Source of the DNA: Marisediminitalea aggregata
GTDB taxonomy: Bacteria > Pseudomonadota > Gammaproteobacteria > Enterobacterales > Alteromonadaceae
NCBI RefSeq assembly: GCF_900129565.1
Contig: NZ_FQWD01000006.1
Coordinates: 310,001-374,000 of the forward strand
Direction of reading: 5' to 3'
Length of the DNA: 64,000 nt
Numbering within the stretch: position 1 is the first letter of the stretch; every line of letters begins with the position of its first letter. The notes beneath the pieces are model-generated. The model saw only the letters and a list, made by a program, of their open reading frames with translations, had not been told where the DNA came from and ran no database searches. Below are positions 34,711 through 44,300 of this stretch, one piece after another. Position numbers and translations under genes: made by a program.

Positions 34711-36168
34711 TTATTTGGCGTCGGGTGCTTTATTCTTTTTAAACTTCGCCAACAGACCACCCAAGAAGCCTTTCTTTTCTTCCCCAGCGTCATCACCCTG
34801 AGCCGGCTTTTTCGCTGCGGCTTTAGCTTTGCCTTTCCCTGCAGCCGAATCAGGCGGTAATTTTACTTTCGGGCGTTTAAGCCACATTACCACGCCAATT
34901 ACGATGCCACCTAACACAATGATCCCGCCGTTCACGGCGATAAGCCAAATCATCAGTGTTTGTTCATCCATTCCTTCGGGCTCTGGCTCAGGTTCAGGCT
35001 CTGTAATGACCGTATCAATGTCATTCTCTGCGGCTGACTCCTCGATTTCGGGCTCAGGTAATTCTGGCTCAGCTACCAGGAAGGTGTACTCCGGGACGTC
35101 CAGAATAAAGTCCCTGCCATTCACCGTTTTGCCGTATGCTGTTAACTTGACGCGAAATATCCCGTAGTCAAAGGCAATAATAAGGTGCTCCCTTACGGCA
35201 TCACTGGGCTCCGTCAGCGAGAAGTTTTGAACATCGCCATTGGGGTAACGAACTTTACCGTCGACCAGCAGTGAATTCATATCCACCAGGTTTCGATCTA
35301 CATCGATAAGCAGTTTATGGTAGTCATTGCCGCCACCGTCCAGTTCGACATTCATGATCACCGGGTTAGGATACAACCGAATTGGCGGGTCAACCTGCTC
35401 TCGCGTAAACATTGGCGTGCTTACACGAAAAATAGGCTCCCACTCGCCCGCGGGTACCGCCAGGTTAAACTGACCGGTAAAGACCCCATCCAGCGGCGCT
35501 TCGTCCATGCCCCTGCCGTTGTCTTCGAACGTCGCTATTTGCTGGTCGTCTGCGCCAAAATTATCAAAGTTGGGATTGTTGGTACTCACCAAATCAATAG
35601 TGAGTTCTACGACATCGCGAAACTGACTGTAATCAATGGGCTTGTCGCCGTTGGTGAGATAGGCGGTTTGCTTGAGGATTTCGCCGGAAAATAAGATGGG
35701 CGGTAAAGGGTCAGCGTGCAGTGCAATATCCGAAAGCACCATTACCCGACTTCCCGGCATAATTTGACCGACAGCCTGCCAGGGCCCGGGAACCGGGTTC
35801 TTGATATTAATCATGTCGTAGGTATCGGCATCGAACCAGAATATGTCTTTGCCATCTACCTGACTTTGGAAGATCTTCGAGCCGTCGGGGCGCACCAGGA
35901 CGACCGGTGCCGACCCATACTCGCGGAAGAACACCATGGTGACTTCTTCCACGTTGTAGTCAATGCGAAAACGGTTCTGCATTAGCTTGATGCCGTTTTC
36001 GTACTCACTGCCAATTAACGATATCGGCGACGCGGCTTGTTCGGTATCGGTTTGCTGTTCAGCATTTGCTGCCGCGTCGATTTCATCACGCGATTGCGCA
36101 TTCGCCTGCCCTATCGCTAAAACGAACAGCCACAATATTCCAGTACGTAAAATGCGTTTAAAAACCAA
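34711..36168 (-). CDS. TIGR03503 family protein (envelope, single C-terminal membrane anchor)
   Basis: A conserved gammaproteobacterial protein of unknown function (TIGR03503), about 485 residues from my chosen start. That start is a TTG at 36168 with AGGG upstream; no ATG precedes the signal sequence. A longer reading from a TTG at 36237 would overlap dnaQ by 41 bp. A signal peptide (ILRTGILWLFVLAIGQANAQ) is followed by a periplasmic domain containing FRIDYNVEEVTMVFFREYGS and LVRPDGSKIF. Next come Ig-like segments, a Glu/Pro repeat (EPEPEPEPE), one membrane helix (MIWLIAVNGGIIVLGGIVIG) and a Lys-rich cytoplasmic tail. It may relate to vWA/extracellular-assembly proteins, but no activity is known. 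Confidence 0.82.
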   Translation of the reverse strand: MVFKRILRTGILWLFVLAIGQANAQSRDEIDAAANAEQQTDTEQAASPISLIGSEYENGIKLMQNRFRIDYNVEEVTMVFFREYGSAPVVLVRPDGSKIFQSQVDGKDIFWFDADTYDMINIKNPVPGPWQAVGQIMPGSRVMVLSDIALHADPLPPILFSGEILKQTAYLTNGDKPIDYSQFRDVVELTIDLVSTNNPNFDNFGADDQQIATFEDNGRGMDEAPLDGVFTGQFNLAVPAGEWEPIFRVSTPMFTREQVDPPIRLYPNPVIMNVELDGGGNDYHKLLIDVDRNLVDMNSLLVDGKVRYPNGDVQNFSLTEPSDAVREHLIIAFDYGIFRVKLTAYGKTVNGRDFILDVPEYTFLVAEPELPEPEIEESAAENDIDTVITEPEPEPEPEGMDEQTLMIWLIAVNGGIIVLGGIVIGVVMWLKRPKVKLPPDSAAGKGKAKAAAKKPAQGDDAGEEKKGFLGGLLAKFKKNKAPDAK

Positions 36169-36196
36169 TGCTAGCGCCCTATCCCGGCAAAAAGAG

Positions 36197-36904
36197 TTAG
36201 AGGTTACGCCACAAACACTGTCCACCTTGTTTTTCAACCAGGTTCAGACGCTCCTCATGTTGTGTTAATTCATCGGCAGTGGCTTGAATAACCTTTAATT
36301 TATTTGCACCGCGTTCGATGCGTCTGATTATTTCCGCACCGCTTCCGGCTGACTGGTTATTGCCTGCCAAATTCAGATCTGTCTGACCGCCGGTCATCAT
36401 CAGATAAACGTCAGCCAGAATCTCCGCATCCAGTAATGCGCCGTGGAGTTCACGGTGGCTATTGTCTATACCGTAGCGCTTACACAAGGCGTCGAGGTTG
36501 TTTTTCTGACCCGGGTGCATATCGCGAGCCAGTACAAGGGTATCCAGAACCGTACAAATCTCCCGGGTTACCGTACCGGCAGTCGGCCCGTGCATGGCAA
36601 ATTCGTGGTCCATAAAGCCCACGTCGAACGGCGCGTTGTGGATTACCAGCTGGCCGCCGCGTATAAAGTCGACAAAGTCCTGAGCCACGTCGGCGAAAAG
36701 CGGCTTGTCAGCCAGAAATTCATTGGTAATACCGTGAACTTCAATGGCTTCCTGTTCGATTTCCCGCTGCGGATTGATATACACATGAAAATGGTTACCG
36801 GTTAAACGGCGGTTGACGACCTCAACACAACCGATCTCGATAATACGGTGCCCTTCTCTGGGTTCAATACCTGTTGTTTCTGTATCCAGTACTATTTGAC
36901 GCAT
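36197..36904 (-). CDS. dnaQ: DNA polymerase III epsilon subunit (3'-5' proofreading exonuclease)
   Basis: A 235-residue DEDDh exonuclease that proofreads for the replicative polymerase. I take the ATG at 36904, which puts the conserved MRQIVLDTETTG at the start as in E. coli; a longer reading from 36964 is not supported. The motifs are ExoI (DTETTG, D7 and E9), ExoII (HNAPFDVGFMDHEF) and ExoIII (HGALLDAEILADVYLMM, with the catalytic His and Asp). The C-terminal region after a glycine/serine linker is the segment that binds the alpha subunit. It is divergent from rnhA, 86 bp apart, the same arrangement as in E. coli. Confidence 0.97.
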   Translation of the reverse strand: MRQIVLDTETTGIEPREGHRIIEIGCVEVVNRRLTGNHFHVYINPQREIEQEAIEVHGITNEFLADKPLFADVAQDFVDFIRGGQLVIHNAPFDVGFMDHEFAMHGPTAGTVTREICTVLDTLVLARDMHPGQKNNLDALCKRYGIDNSHRELHGALLDAEILADVYLMMTGGQTDLNLAGNNQSAGSGAEIIRRIERGANKLKVIQATADELTQHEERLNLVEKQGGQCLWRNL

Positions 36905-36990
36905 AAACCACTCTAAACTTTGGTCAGATTCCGGTAGTATACCAAGCCATTGCTGGCTGACCACGCCTTCAGAACAAAAAAGGAGAAATC

Positions 36991-37455
36991 GTGGCGCAAC
37001 AATCTGTACATATTTTTACCGACGGCTCGTGTTTAGGCAATCCGGGGCCCGGTGGCTATGGAGCTGTGCTGATTTACGGCAAGCACCGCAAAGAATTAAG
37101 TGAGGGGTTTACGCTCACCACCAACAATCGCATGGAGTTGCTCGCTACCATTGAGGCGCTAAACGAATTAACCAAGCCCTGTCAGGTTGAGTTAACCACC
37201 GACAGCCAGTACGTTAAAAACGGGATTAATCAGTGGATCCACGGCTGGCGTAAGAACGGCTGGCGCACATCCAACAAGAAACCGGTAAAAAATGCCGACC
37301 TGTGGAAGCGGCTGGACGACGCTATAAAACCGCACAATGTTAACTGGCATTGGGTTAAAGGTCACAGCGGTCACCCGGAAAATGAACGCTGCGACGAACT
37401 GGCTCGCGCCGGCGCAAATAACCCAACCCACGAAGACACTGGTTACCAGCCCTAA
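36991..37455 (+). CDS. rnhA: Ribonuclease HI
   Basis: A 154-residue RNase HI that cuts the RNA strand of RNA-DNA hybrids. The start is a GTG at 36991 with a strong AAGGAG 6 bp upstream. Catalytic acids D11 (FTDGSC), E49 (NRMELL), D71 (TTDSQYV) and a C-terminal Asp (ERCDELAR) are all present, with the active-site histidine in [11 protein letters not shown]. The basic protrusion ([16 protein letters not shown]) is as in E. coli. It is divergent from dnaQ, an arrangement widespread in gammaproteobacteria. Confidence 0.97.
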   Translation: MAQQSVHIFTDGSCLGNPGPGGYGAVLIYGKHRKELSEGFTLTTNNRMELLATIEALNELTKPCQVELTTDSQYVKNGINQWIHGWRKNGWRTSNKKPVKNADLWKRLDDAIKPHNVNWHWVKGHSGHPENERCDELARAGANNPTHEDTGYQP

Positions 37456-37465
37456 GGCCAAGGGC

Positions 37466-37801
37466 CTAGGTCGCTTGTTGAATCTTACTCTCGTACTGCC
37501 TGCATTGATAACTCAACAATAATGGCAGTCCGCAGGACACGCCTATCAGGCAGGTAGCCAATATCACGCTGGTGATCTGAGCCCGTGAAAAACGCGTTTT
37601 GGCAACATACAGATATACCAGCAAGGCAACTGCCGAAATAAAGACATCCAGCCAGGCAAAGACACTTAATGGTGTAGCAGTTAAATGTTGCCAGAACAAC
37701 ACCGGGTGCACTCCGTATGCCATAAGCCAACTAAAGAACACTTTTAGCGGCAATACGGCGCCGGCAAGGGCAATGAATAAAAACAATGTCGACGCTCTCA
37801 T
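37466..37801 (-). CDS. DUF2834 family small membrane protein
   Basis: From the ATG at 37801 the protein has 111 residues beginning MRASTLFLFIALAGAVLPLK. It has three hydrophobic segments: about 3-22, 48-68 (FAWLDVFISAVALLVYLYVA) and 76-100 (ITSVILATCLIGVSCGLPLLLS). This matches the DUF2834 layout as I recall it. The start codon overlaps the stop of the quinone-oxidoreductase gene by 4 bp (ATGA), so the two are coupled. A longer frame to 37858 runs into that gene and is not needed. The function is unknown. Confidence 0.75.
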   Translation of the reverse strand: MRASTLFLFIALAGAVLPLKVFFSWLMAYGVHPVLFWQHLTATPLSVFAWLDVFISAVALLVYLYVAKTRFSRAQITSVILATCLIGVSCGLPLLLSYQCRQYESKIQQAT

Positions 37802-38790
37802 GACCAGCTCACCACCAGTTTTCCCATAGTTGCATTGCGCTGCATCGTCGCATGGCACGCATTAATATCTTCGACACCGTAGACACGGTCGATAACAACC
37901 TGCAATTCGCCGCTGGCAAAAGCAGGCAGACAGGATTGCGTAAACGCTGCCACAAGCTGAGTTTTGTATTCAGTCGAGCGGTTTCGCAATGTGCTGCCGG
38001 TAATGGTGACGCGTTTAGCGAGTAACTTTGCCACATCGAGTTTTTCTGCAAACCGGCCGCCCATCATGGCGAGATATACCATAATCCCGTCCATGGACAT
38101 GACATTGAGGTTTCTGTTTACGTAGTCGCCTGCCACCATATCCAGCACCGCATTCACACCTGCGGGCCAGTGTTGCCTTATTTCACTTACAAAATCCTGC
38201 TCAGTGTAATTAATTAGCAGCGACGCGCCTTGTGCTTCACACACCGCCAGTTTTTCGGCCGAGGACGCGGTCACAGCCGTTTCTACGCCCCACAAACGAC
38301 AAAGCTGTGTTGCTGCTATGCCCACCCCACTGGCGCCTGCGTGGATCAACGCTTTTTGCCCATGCTGCAATTTCGCAATGCTGTGCATTGCCTGAAAGGC
38401 GGTTAAAAAGACTTCTGCGAGCCCGGCGCCTTCTGCATCACTGAGATTGTCGGGCACACGCATAAGGTGCGAGGCTTCGATAGAAATGTACTGCGCATAT
38501 CCCCCGCCTGCGACTATGGCACAAACCCGTTCTCCGGGTAGCCATCCGGTAACCTGTTCGCCAAGGCTGACAATCGACCCACAAACCTCAAGTCCTAAAA
38601 TGTCACTCTCTCCCGGCGGGGGTGGATAATGGCCGGCACGTTGTAATAAGTCGGCCCGGTTTACACCAAACGCAGACACCTTTACCAGCACTTGTGTCGC
38701 GCTGATCTCCGGTATTGGGCATTTTGCTATGTGTAGCGCTGCGTCGGGGTGTTGCTCATCTATAGCCAGGTATTGCATGTTGCTATTCAT
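37798..38790 (-). CDS. NAD(P)H quinone oxidoreductase, PIG3-like (zinc-free MDR family)
   Basis: A 330-residue medium-chain dehydrogenase/reductase without the zinc ligands. It is of the TP53I3/PIG3 quinone-oxidoreductase type, which reduces quinones with NADPH. The substrate domain includes GVNRADLLQRAGHYPPPPGESDILGLE, a PIG3 signature, written here as two overlapping parts: GVNRADLLQRAGHY and PPPPGESDILGLEVCG. The cofactor domain has the Rossmann motif IHAGASGVGIAATQLCRLWG (about 145-165). It ends in a 4 bp overlap with the DUF2834 gene and starts 12 bp after the GNAT gene's stop, giving a three-gene operon. Physiological role: detoxifying quinones or redox balance, by family. Confidence 0.92.
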   Translation of the reverse strand: MNSNMQYLAIDEQHPDAALHIAKCPIPEISATQVLVKVSAFGVNRADLLQRAGHYPPPPGESDILGLEVCGSIVSLGEQVTGWLPGERVCAIVAGGGYAQYISIEASHLMRVPDNLSDAEGAGLAEVFLTAFQAMHSIAKLQHGQKALIHAGASGVGIAATQLCRLWGVETAVTASSAEKLAVCEAQGASLLINYTEQDFVSEIRQHWPAGVNAVLDMVAGDYVNRNLNVMSMDGIMVYLAMMGGRFAEKLDVAKLLAKRVTITGSTLRNRSTEYKTQLVAAFTQSCLPAFASGELQVVIDRVYGVEDINACHATMQRNATMGKLVVSWS

Positions 38791-38802
38791 GGATAAATTG
38801 CC

Positions 38803-39246
38803 TTACTGATAAATATCAGGCCGGTGTATTTGCATAAGTGGCGTTGCATCTGACACGGATTCAAAACCGAACTGACGATATAAACTGTGGGCGTCTTTAG
38901 TGGCCAGCATAAACCGTCGCAAACCCTGTAATTCGGGCATTGTCATTATGGTTTCGAGCATGCGCTTACTGAGTCCCTGCCCTCGGTATTCAGGTAATAC
39001 AAACACATCAGATAAATAACCGAATGTCGCTTTATCTGTTATTACCCTGGCAAAAGCGACTTGCTTGTCGCCCTGCAAAACCCCAACACAAACGGAGTTT
39101 TCCAGCGCCGTTCGCATTGTTTCAACCGGTATACCTTTGGCCCAGTAAGTTTGCCCAATAAAGGCGTGTATTGCGTCAAAATCCATATGCTCAATGTGAG
39201 TAACCAGGGTAAAAGCAGATTGCGGTTGATTGTCGGACACATTCAC
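38803..39246 (-). CDS. GNAT family N-acetyltransferase
   Basis: A 147-residue GNAT acyltransferase. The acetyl-CoA-binding motif A is VFVLPEYRGQGLSKRMLETI (about 84-103), with the pyrophosphate loop R-G-Q-G-L. Motif B follows, with ATKDAHSLYRQFGFE. It resembles the small cytosolic GNATs whose substrates are unknown. It is the first gene of a minus-strand unit with the quinone oxidoreductase (12 bp gap) and the DUF2834 protein. The gene is divergent from rlmI. Confidence 0.9.
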   Translation of the reverse strand: MNVSDNQPQSAFTLVTHIEHMDFDAIHAFIGQTYWAKGIPVETMRTALENSVCVGVLQGDKQVAFARVITDKATFGYLSDVFVLPEYRGQGLSKRMLETIMTMPELQGLRRFMLATKDAHSLYRQFGFESVSDATPLMQIHRPDIYQ

Positions 39247-39389
39247 TCCTTCTGTCCTTTCAATGCGCGCTGTTCAGGCCTGAGAATTGAACCTACCGGA
39301 ATACTACGGGTATCCTCAGGTTAACTGGACTTCCCATTGCCATCGCCAGTATACTGCGCGCCCATTATTGTTCGAAGAATGCCAAGCAT

Positions 39390-40577
39390 ATGTCTGCCAA
39401 AATCTATTTACAACCCGGTCGGGAAAAGTCTTTGTTGCGTCGTCACCCCTGGGTGTTTGAAGGGGCGGTTGCAACAGTGAAAGGCCGTTGCCGTATGGGT
39501 GACACCGTAGACGTATACAGTTCAGACGATAAATGGCTTGGGCGTGGCGCTTTCTCGCCTAATTCACAGATCCGCGTGCGGATTTGGACCTTCGATAAAA
39601 ACGAGAGTATCGATAATGCGTTTTTCTGTCGCCGAATCGAGTCTGCATGGCAACTGCGTCAGCAAATCATGGCGCGAGCCAGCTCTAATGCCTGCCGGCT
39701 GATTGCAGCTGAGTCTGATGGTTTGCCAGGTGTCACCATTGATCTGTACAACGATGTTGCTGTGGTTCAGTTGCTCAGTGCCGGCGCAGATAAGCACCGG
39801 GATAAAATAGTCTGGGCCCTGCAACGCACATTGCCGCTGCGCGCGATATTCGAGCGCAGCGATGTCGACGTGAGGCATAAAGAAGGTCTGGAGCCTTTGG
39901 TACAACCCTTATGGGGTGACGTACCACAGACCGTGGATATTGAAGAACACGGCGTGACGATCCGGGTAGATTTACACACCGGACACAAAACCGGTTTTTA
40001 CCTGGACCAACGCGAAAACCGCTTTGCCGCCAGCCGCTATGCAGAAAACGCCAATGTGCTGAATTGCTTTAGCTACACCGGAACCTTTGCCTGTTACGCC
40101 CTGCGCGGCGGCGCTTCTCATGTCACCAATGTTGATGTGTCACAGCCTGCTCTTGATATGGCTGCCACTCATGCAGAGCTAAATGGATTTACCGACCAGC
40201 AATGCAGTCAGGTTAAAGGCGATGTCTTTGAAGTTCTGCGACAGTACCACAATGACGGCACCCAATTTGATATGGTCATTCTGGATCCGCCAAAATTTGT
40301 CGACAGCAAAGCGTCGTTAAAGCGCGCTTGTCGTGGCTACAAAGACATTAACATGTATGGGATCCATGCAGTAAAACCCGGTGGCATAATGCTCACCTTC
40401 AGCTGCTCTGGTTTAATGCCAGCGGATCTGTTCCAAAAGGTGGTGGCCGATGCCGCCTTAGATGCAGGTCGCCAGGTACGCATTTTGGAACATCTGTCAC
40501 AAGCACCCGACCACCCGATCTCAACAAACTACCCGGAAGGCTATTACCTTAAAGGCCTGGTTTGTCAGGTAGAATAA
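39390..40577 (+). CDS. rlmI: 23S rRNA m5C1962 methyltransferase RlmI
   Basis: A 395-residue SAM-dependent methyltransferase with the same domain order as E. coli RlmI (396 residues). An N-terminal PUA domain (about 1-75: [20 protein letters not shown]) and a central EEHGV domain ([15 protein letters not shown]) are followed by a Rossmann methyltransferase domain with the SAM site [20 protein letters not shown] and the catalytic-loop motif [11 protein letters not shown]-terminal cysteine in [10 protein letters not shown] is the expected catalytic one. It methylates C1962 of 23S rRNA. It is a single gene in its own direction. Confidence 0.95.
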   Translation: MSAKIYLQPGREKSLLRRHPWVFEGAVATVKGRCRMGDTVDVYSSDDKWLGRGAFSPNSQIRVRIWTFDKNESIDNAFFCRRIESAWQLRQQIMARASSNACRLIAAESDGLPGVTIDLYNDVAVVQLLSAGADKHRDKIVWALQRTLPLRAIFERSDVDVRHKEGLEPLVQPLWGDVPQTVDIEEHGVTIRVDLHTGHKTGFYLDQRENRFAASRYAENANVLNCFSYTGTFACYALRGGASHVTNVDVSQPALDMAATHAELNGFTDQQCSQVKGDVFEVLRQYHNDGTQFDMVILDPPKFVDSKASLKRACRGYKDINMYGIHAVKPGGIMLTFSCSGLMPADLFQKVVADAALDAGRQVRILEHLSQAPDHPISTNYPEGYYLKGLVCQVE

Positions 40578-40620
40578 GTCCAGGTAAACCGATTACCACA
40601 TACAATCTGCAAGCTACAAG

Positions 40621-40821
40621 CTACGCGGCCAGTGAATACGACTGGCCGTGGGCTGGCTTGAGTTTTTGCCAGATTTTCTCGTGGAAATAAAACGCGACGG
40701 TGTTAATAGCAGGCTCAACCAGGGCGACCGCACCACCCACCACCAGGCTACCGGTTAACAGATACGCCACAGTAAATGCGACGCTGAAATGCATAATGGC
40801 AAACGTAATTGTTTTCAACAT
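40621..40821 (-). CDS. DUF2061 family small membrane protein
   Basis: A 66-residue protein beginning MLKTITFAIMHFSVAFTVAY, with two hydrophobic stretches (about 3-24 and 27-45) and a HEKIWQKL ending typical of DUF2061. The family is small, membrane bound and uncharacterised. It stands alone, with a ribosome-site-like GAGGAG in the leader. Confidence 0.85.
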   Translation of the reverse strand: MLKTITFAIMHFSVAFTVAYLLTGSLVVGGAVALVEPAINTVAFYFHEKIWQKLKPAHGQSYSLAA

Positions 40822-40935
40822 AACAAACTCCTCACTTGATAATGAGAAGTATTGCTAATTGAAGGAATGAATTAAAACCAGTTTTTTCGATTCACGTAAT
40901 GGAACAAACCGATTCGACGCGACCGCGCCGCCGGG

Positions 40936-41238
40936 TTATTTCATTTCTGAGATTTCTACACCAATCACACAACTGCTGTCAGACTCTGCAACGCAGCGAA
41001 CAACTTTGGCAACGGCTGATAAGGAAGGTATTTGTGAACTGGTTGAGTCGATGCTGATGCTGACTTCAGTACCGATTTCAATAGAAGGTTCATCTACTTC
41101 CAGTGACATTCCCGTCGCACTGATATCTTTACATACCGCTTGCAACGAGCGACTGGATTCGTCGTCGATGATTTGCACCTGACAAGGAGAATTCACCATC
41201 ATCCTGAAAAAATTTCGCTTGTCGTCGTATCCTAACAT
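40936..41238 (-). CDS. PilZ domain protein (c-di-GMP receptor)
   Basis: From the ATG at 41238 (GGAGAAG upstream) the protein has 100 residues beginning MLGYDDKRNFFRMMVNSP. A longer frame to 41286 lacks a ribosome site. The two c-di-GMP-binding motifs are intact: RxxxR (R8-R12) and (D/N)xSxxG (D38-G43, DISATG). It is a stand-alone PilZ domain of normal length, so it should bind c-di-GMP and act on a partner by contact. The partner is unknown. It sits just past the 3' end of hrpA in the same direction (116 bp gap). The window also encodes a degenerate GGDEF protein, but the two are not adjacent. Confidence 0.9.
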   Translation of the reverse strand: MLGYDDKRNFFRMMVNSPCQVQIIDDESSRSLQAVCKDISATGMSLEVDEPSIEIGTEVSISIDSTSSQIPSLSAVAKVVRCVAESDSSCVIGVEISEMK

Positions 41239-41353
41239 GTTTACTTCTCCTGTGACTGCTACCACTATTTCAATAGGGCCCGCCATAGGTGAACCCCCTC
41301 ACATGTTATTGGTTATAGGGCGACATTATTCGCTTGTCAATGTTATTTCCCGT

Positions 41354-44300
41354 TTAAAACTGCTCAAGCTGGTTTTCAATGCGTTTTGCCGAAATCGGGT
41401 ACGCGGTGCCCAGTTGCTGAGCAAACAAGGATACCCGCAGTTCTTCAATCATCCAGCGAATAGCAAGTAAATCTTCTGGCACTTTGTGTTTCGGGTATTT
41501 AGCCAGTGTACTTTGATAACTACTTTCTACTTTGTCGATGGTGATCTGCTGGATTCGGTCCCGGTTGGGATCAACCGGCAGTTTTTCCAGCCGACGAGCA
41601 AGTGCTTTCAGGAATCGGTTCCAGTCATCTAAACGCTGACTGCCAAATTCCGCCACGAAGCCTGGGAAGACCAGCGTAGCTAAGTGCGCTTTGATGTGGC
41701 TTAACCCACTCACCATATCGAACGACACCTTGCCTTTCATCTTCTTCTGACACTCATGCGCCAGTGTTAAACCTGATTCAACCTGCTGGGCAATCACCAG
41801 CACTTCATCATTGATATTCGCTCTGACAAAATCGAGACACGCCTCAAACTGCGTTTTGTCTCGCACCGGACTGCCTGACTGTGATTGGAAGCGCCGACTC
41901 AGGGCATCGATGCCCGCCAGAATACAGTCGTCAATCAAGGCTTTTATTTGCCCAAAGGGATTAAAATACAAACCCAGTTTGGCTTTATTCGGCAGCTTTT
42001 GTTCCAGGTAGCTCACCGGCGAAGGCATGTTGACCATAAGTAGCCGGTTTAACCCTTGCTGGTGCATGGATGCGGCTTGTTCGGCCTCTGGTACAAGTTC
42101 AATATCAACGCGTTTGCCTTTCACCACCAGCGCGGGATATGCCTGCACTTCAAACCCGCCGTGTTTCTGAGTAAAGCTCTCAGGTAAGGCATCAAAATCC
42201 CAAGTGGTAATATCTTTCCGCTCTAACTCAGGCGTGGCGGCTTTTTCAAAGGTTTGTTTCACCTTCCCCTGCAGCGTGTGCTTCAACGCGTCCAGATCAT
42301 CGCCACGGGCGAGCACCTTGCGGTCTGCATCCACTACTTCAAAATGCATGATCAGGTGCTTGTCGAGCTGGTCCAGTTGCCAGTCTTCGGGTTCAACAGT
42401 GACCCCGGTCATACGCAATAATTTTTGCGAAATGGCTTCTAACAAGGGAATCGGCCGACCGGATTTTTCCTCGGTATTTTTTATGTCCGACAAGCAGGCT
42501 TCCGCGTAGTTGGGTGCCGGCACGAAGTTACGTCGCAGTCGCTTAGGTAAACTCTTGATAAGCTGAACCACCAGCTCGTGCCGCAGGCCCGGCACCTGCC
42601 AGTCAAAGCCGTCGGCTGATACCTGGTTCAACAGTGGCAGAGGTATGGTAACAGTAACCCCGTCATCAACTGCGTTAGGCTCGAAGTGATACCGCAGCGG
42701 CAGCGACAAATTGCCCTGAAGCCAGCTATCCGGAAACGCATTAGCCAGACCGGTGCCCGGCTGCTGCACAAACACATCGTCTTCTGTGAATCGCAATGAG
42801 GCCAGCGCCTCTTTCTGCTTGGCCCACTTTTTAAACGCCGCTTCGCTGTTAACTGATACCGGCAGTTTTTGGGCATAAAAGTCCACCAGTTGCTGTTCAT
42901 CAACCATCAGGTCGCGACGCCGGGTTTTCTGTTCCCAGTCATCGGCCAGTTGCAACATGGCCTGATTGTCTTCCAGCACGTCATACCGCAAGCGGGTATC
43001 GCCATTAACCAGTGCTTCCCGAATGAATAACTGATGGCACACAGGCGGGTCTATCTGACTATAAGTAACAAACCGCTGCGCAACTATCGGCAAGCCAAAT
43101 AGGGTGACCTTCTCACTAGCTGTCACTGCACCGCGTTTTTTAGACCAGTGCGGCTCCGAGTAATTTTGCTTCACCAAATGACCAGCCAGACGTTCTATCC
43201 ACGCAGGGTCAATTTTAGCCACCATACGGGCGAACAGTTTAGAGGTTTCAACCAGCTCTGCCGCCACTACCCATTTCGGATTGGCTTTTGCCAGCCCTGA
43301 GCCGGGAAATATCATGAATTTAGTATTGCGGGCACCGAGGTATTCGCGCTCTTTGTCTTTCATGCCTATATGAGACAACAGGCCGGTACACAGAGCCTGG
43401 TGGATCGCGGCATAATCAGCAGGCTGTTGAGTGATGCGCAAATTTAACTCTGCAACCGACTTTCGCAGTTGGCTTACGATATCCTGCCACTCGCGCATAC
43501 GCAGGTAATTTATAAAGTTAGCCTGACACCATTTGCGCAATTGATTGTTCGACAGCTCGTTTTGTTTTTCCCGAAACGCCTGCCACAAATTCAACAAGGC
43601 AATAAAGTCAGAGTCTTTGTCGGCGAACTCGGCATGTTTTTCATCTGCCTGAGCACGCTTTTCCTGCGGTCGCTCACGTGGGTCCTGAATCGTCAGTCCC
43701 GCGGAGATAACAATGACCTCCATCAGGCAGTTCAGCTCACCTGCTGCGACCACCATTCGGGCATAACGTGGATCAACCGGCAAGCGGGATATCTGCCTGC
43801 CAAGTTGAGTAAGCCCCGCTTTTTCTTTGCGCCGGTCAATCGCCTGAATTTCTTCCAGCAGACGGAAGCCGTCGTTGATTTGCCGGCTATCAGGCGGCTG
43901 TACAAAGTCGAAACTTGCGATATCGCCTAATCCCAGTGTCAGCATTTGCAAAATAACCGACGCTAAATTAGTACGCAGGATTTCCGGATCGGTAAACGCC
44001 GGACGGTTTAAATAATCGTCCTCACTGTAAAGTCGAATACAGATCCCTTCTGACACACGGCCACACCGCCCTGCCCGCTGGTTCGCCGACGCCTGAGACA
44101 CCGGCTCAATGGGCAAGCGCTGTACTTTGCTGCGCGGGCTATAACGGGAAATCCGGGCCGTGCCGGGGTCAATGACGTATTTAATGCCCGGCACAGTAAG
44201 CGAGGTCTCGGCCACGTTGGTAGACAACACAATACGGCGCCCGCCATGGGGCTGGAATATGCGTTGTTGCTCTGAAGCCGATAAACGCGCATAAAGGGGA

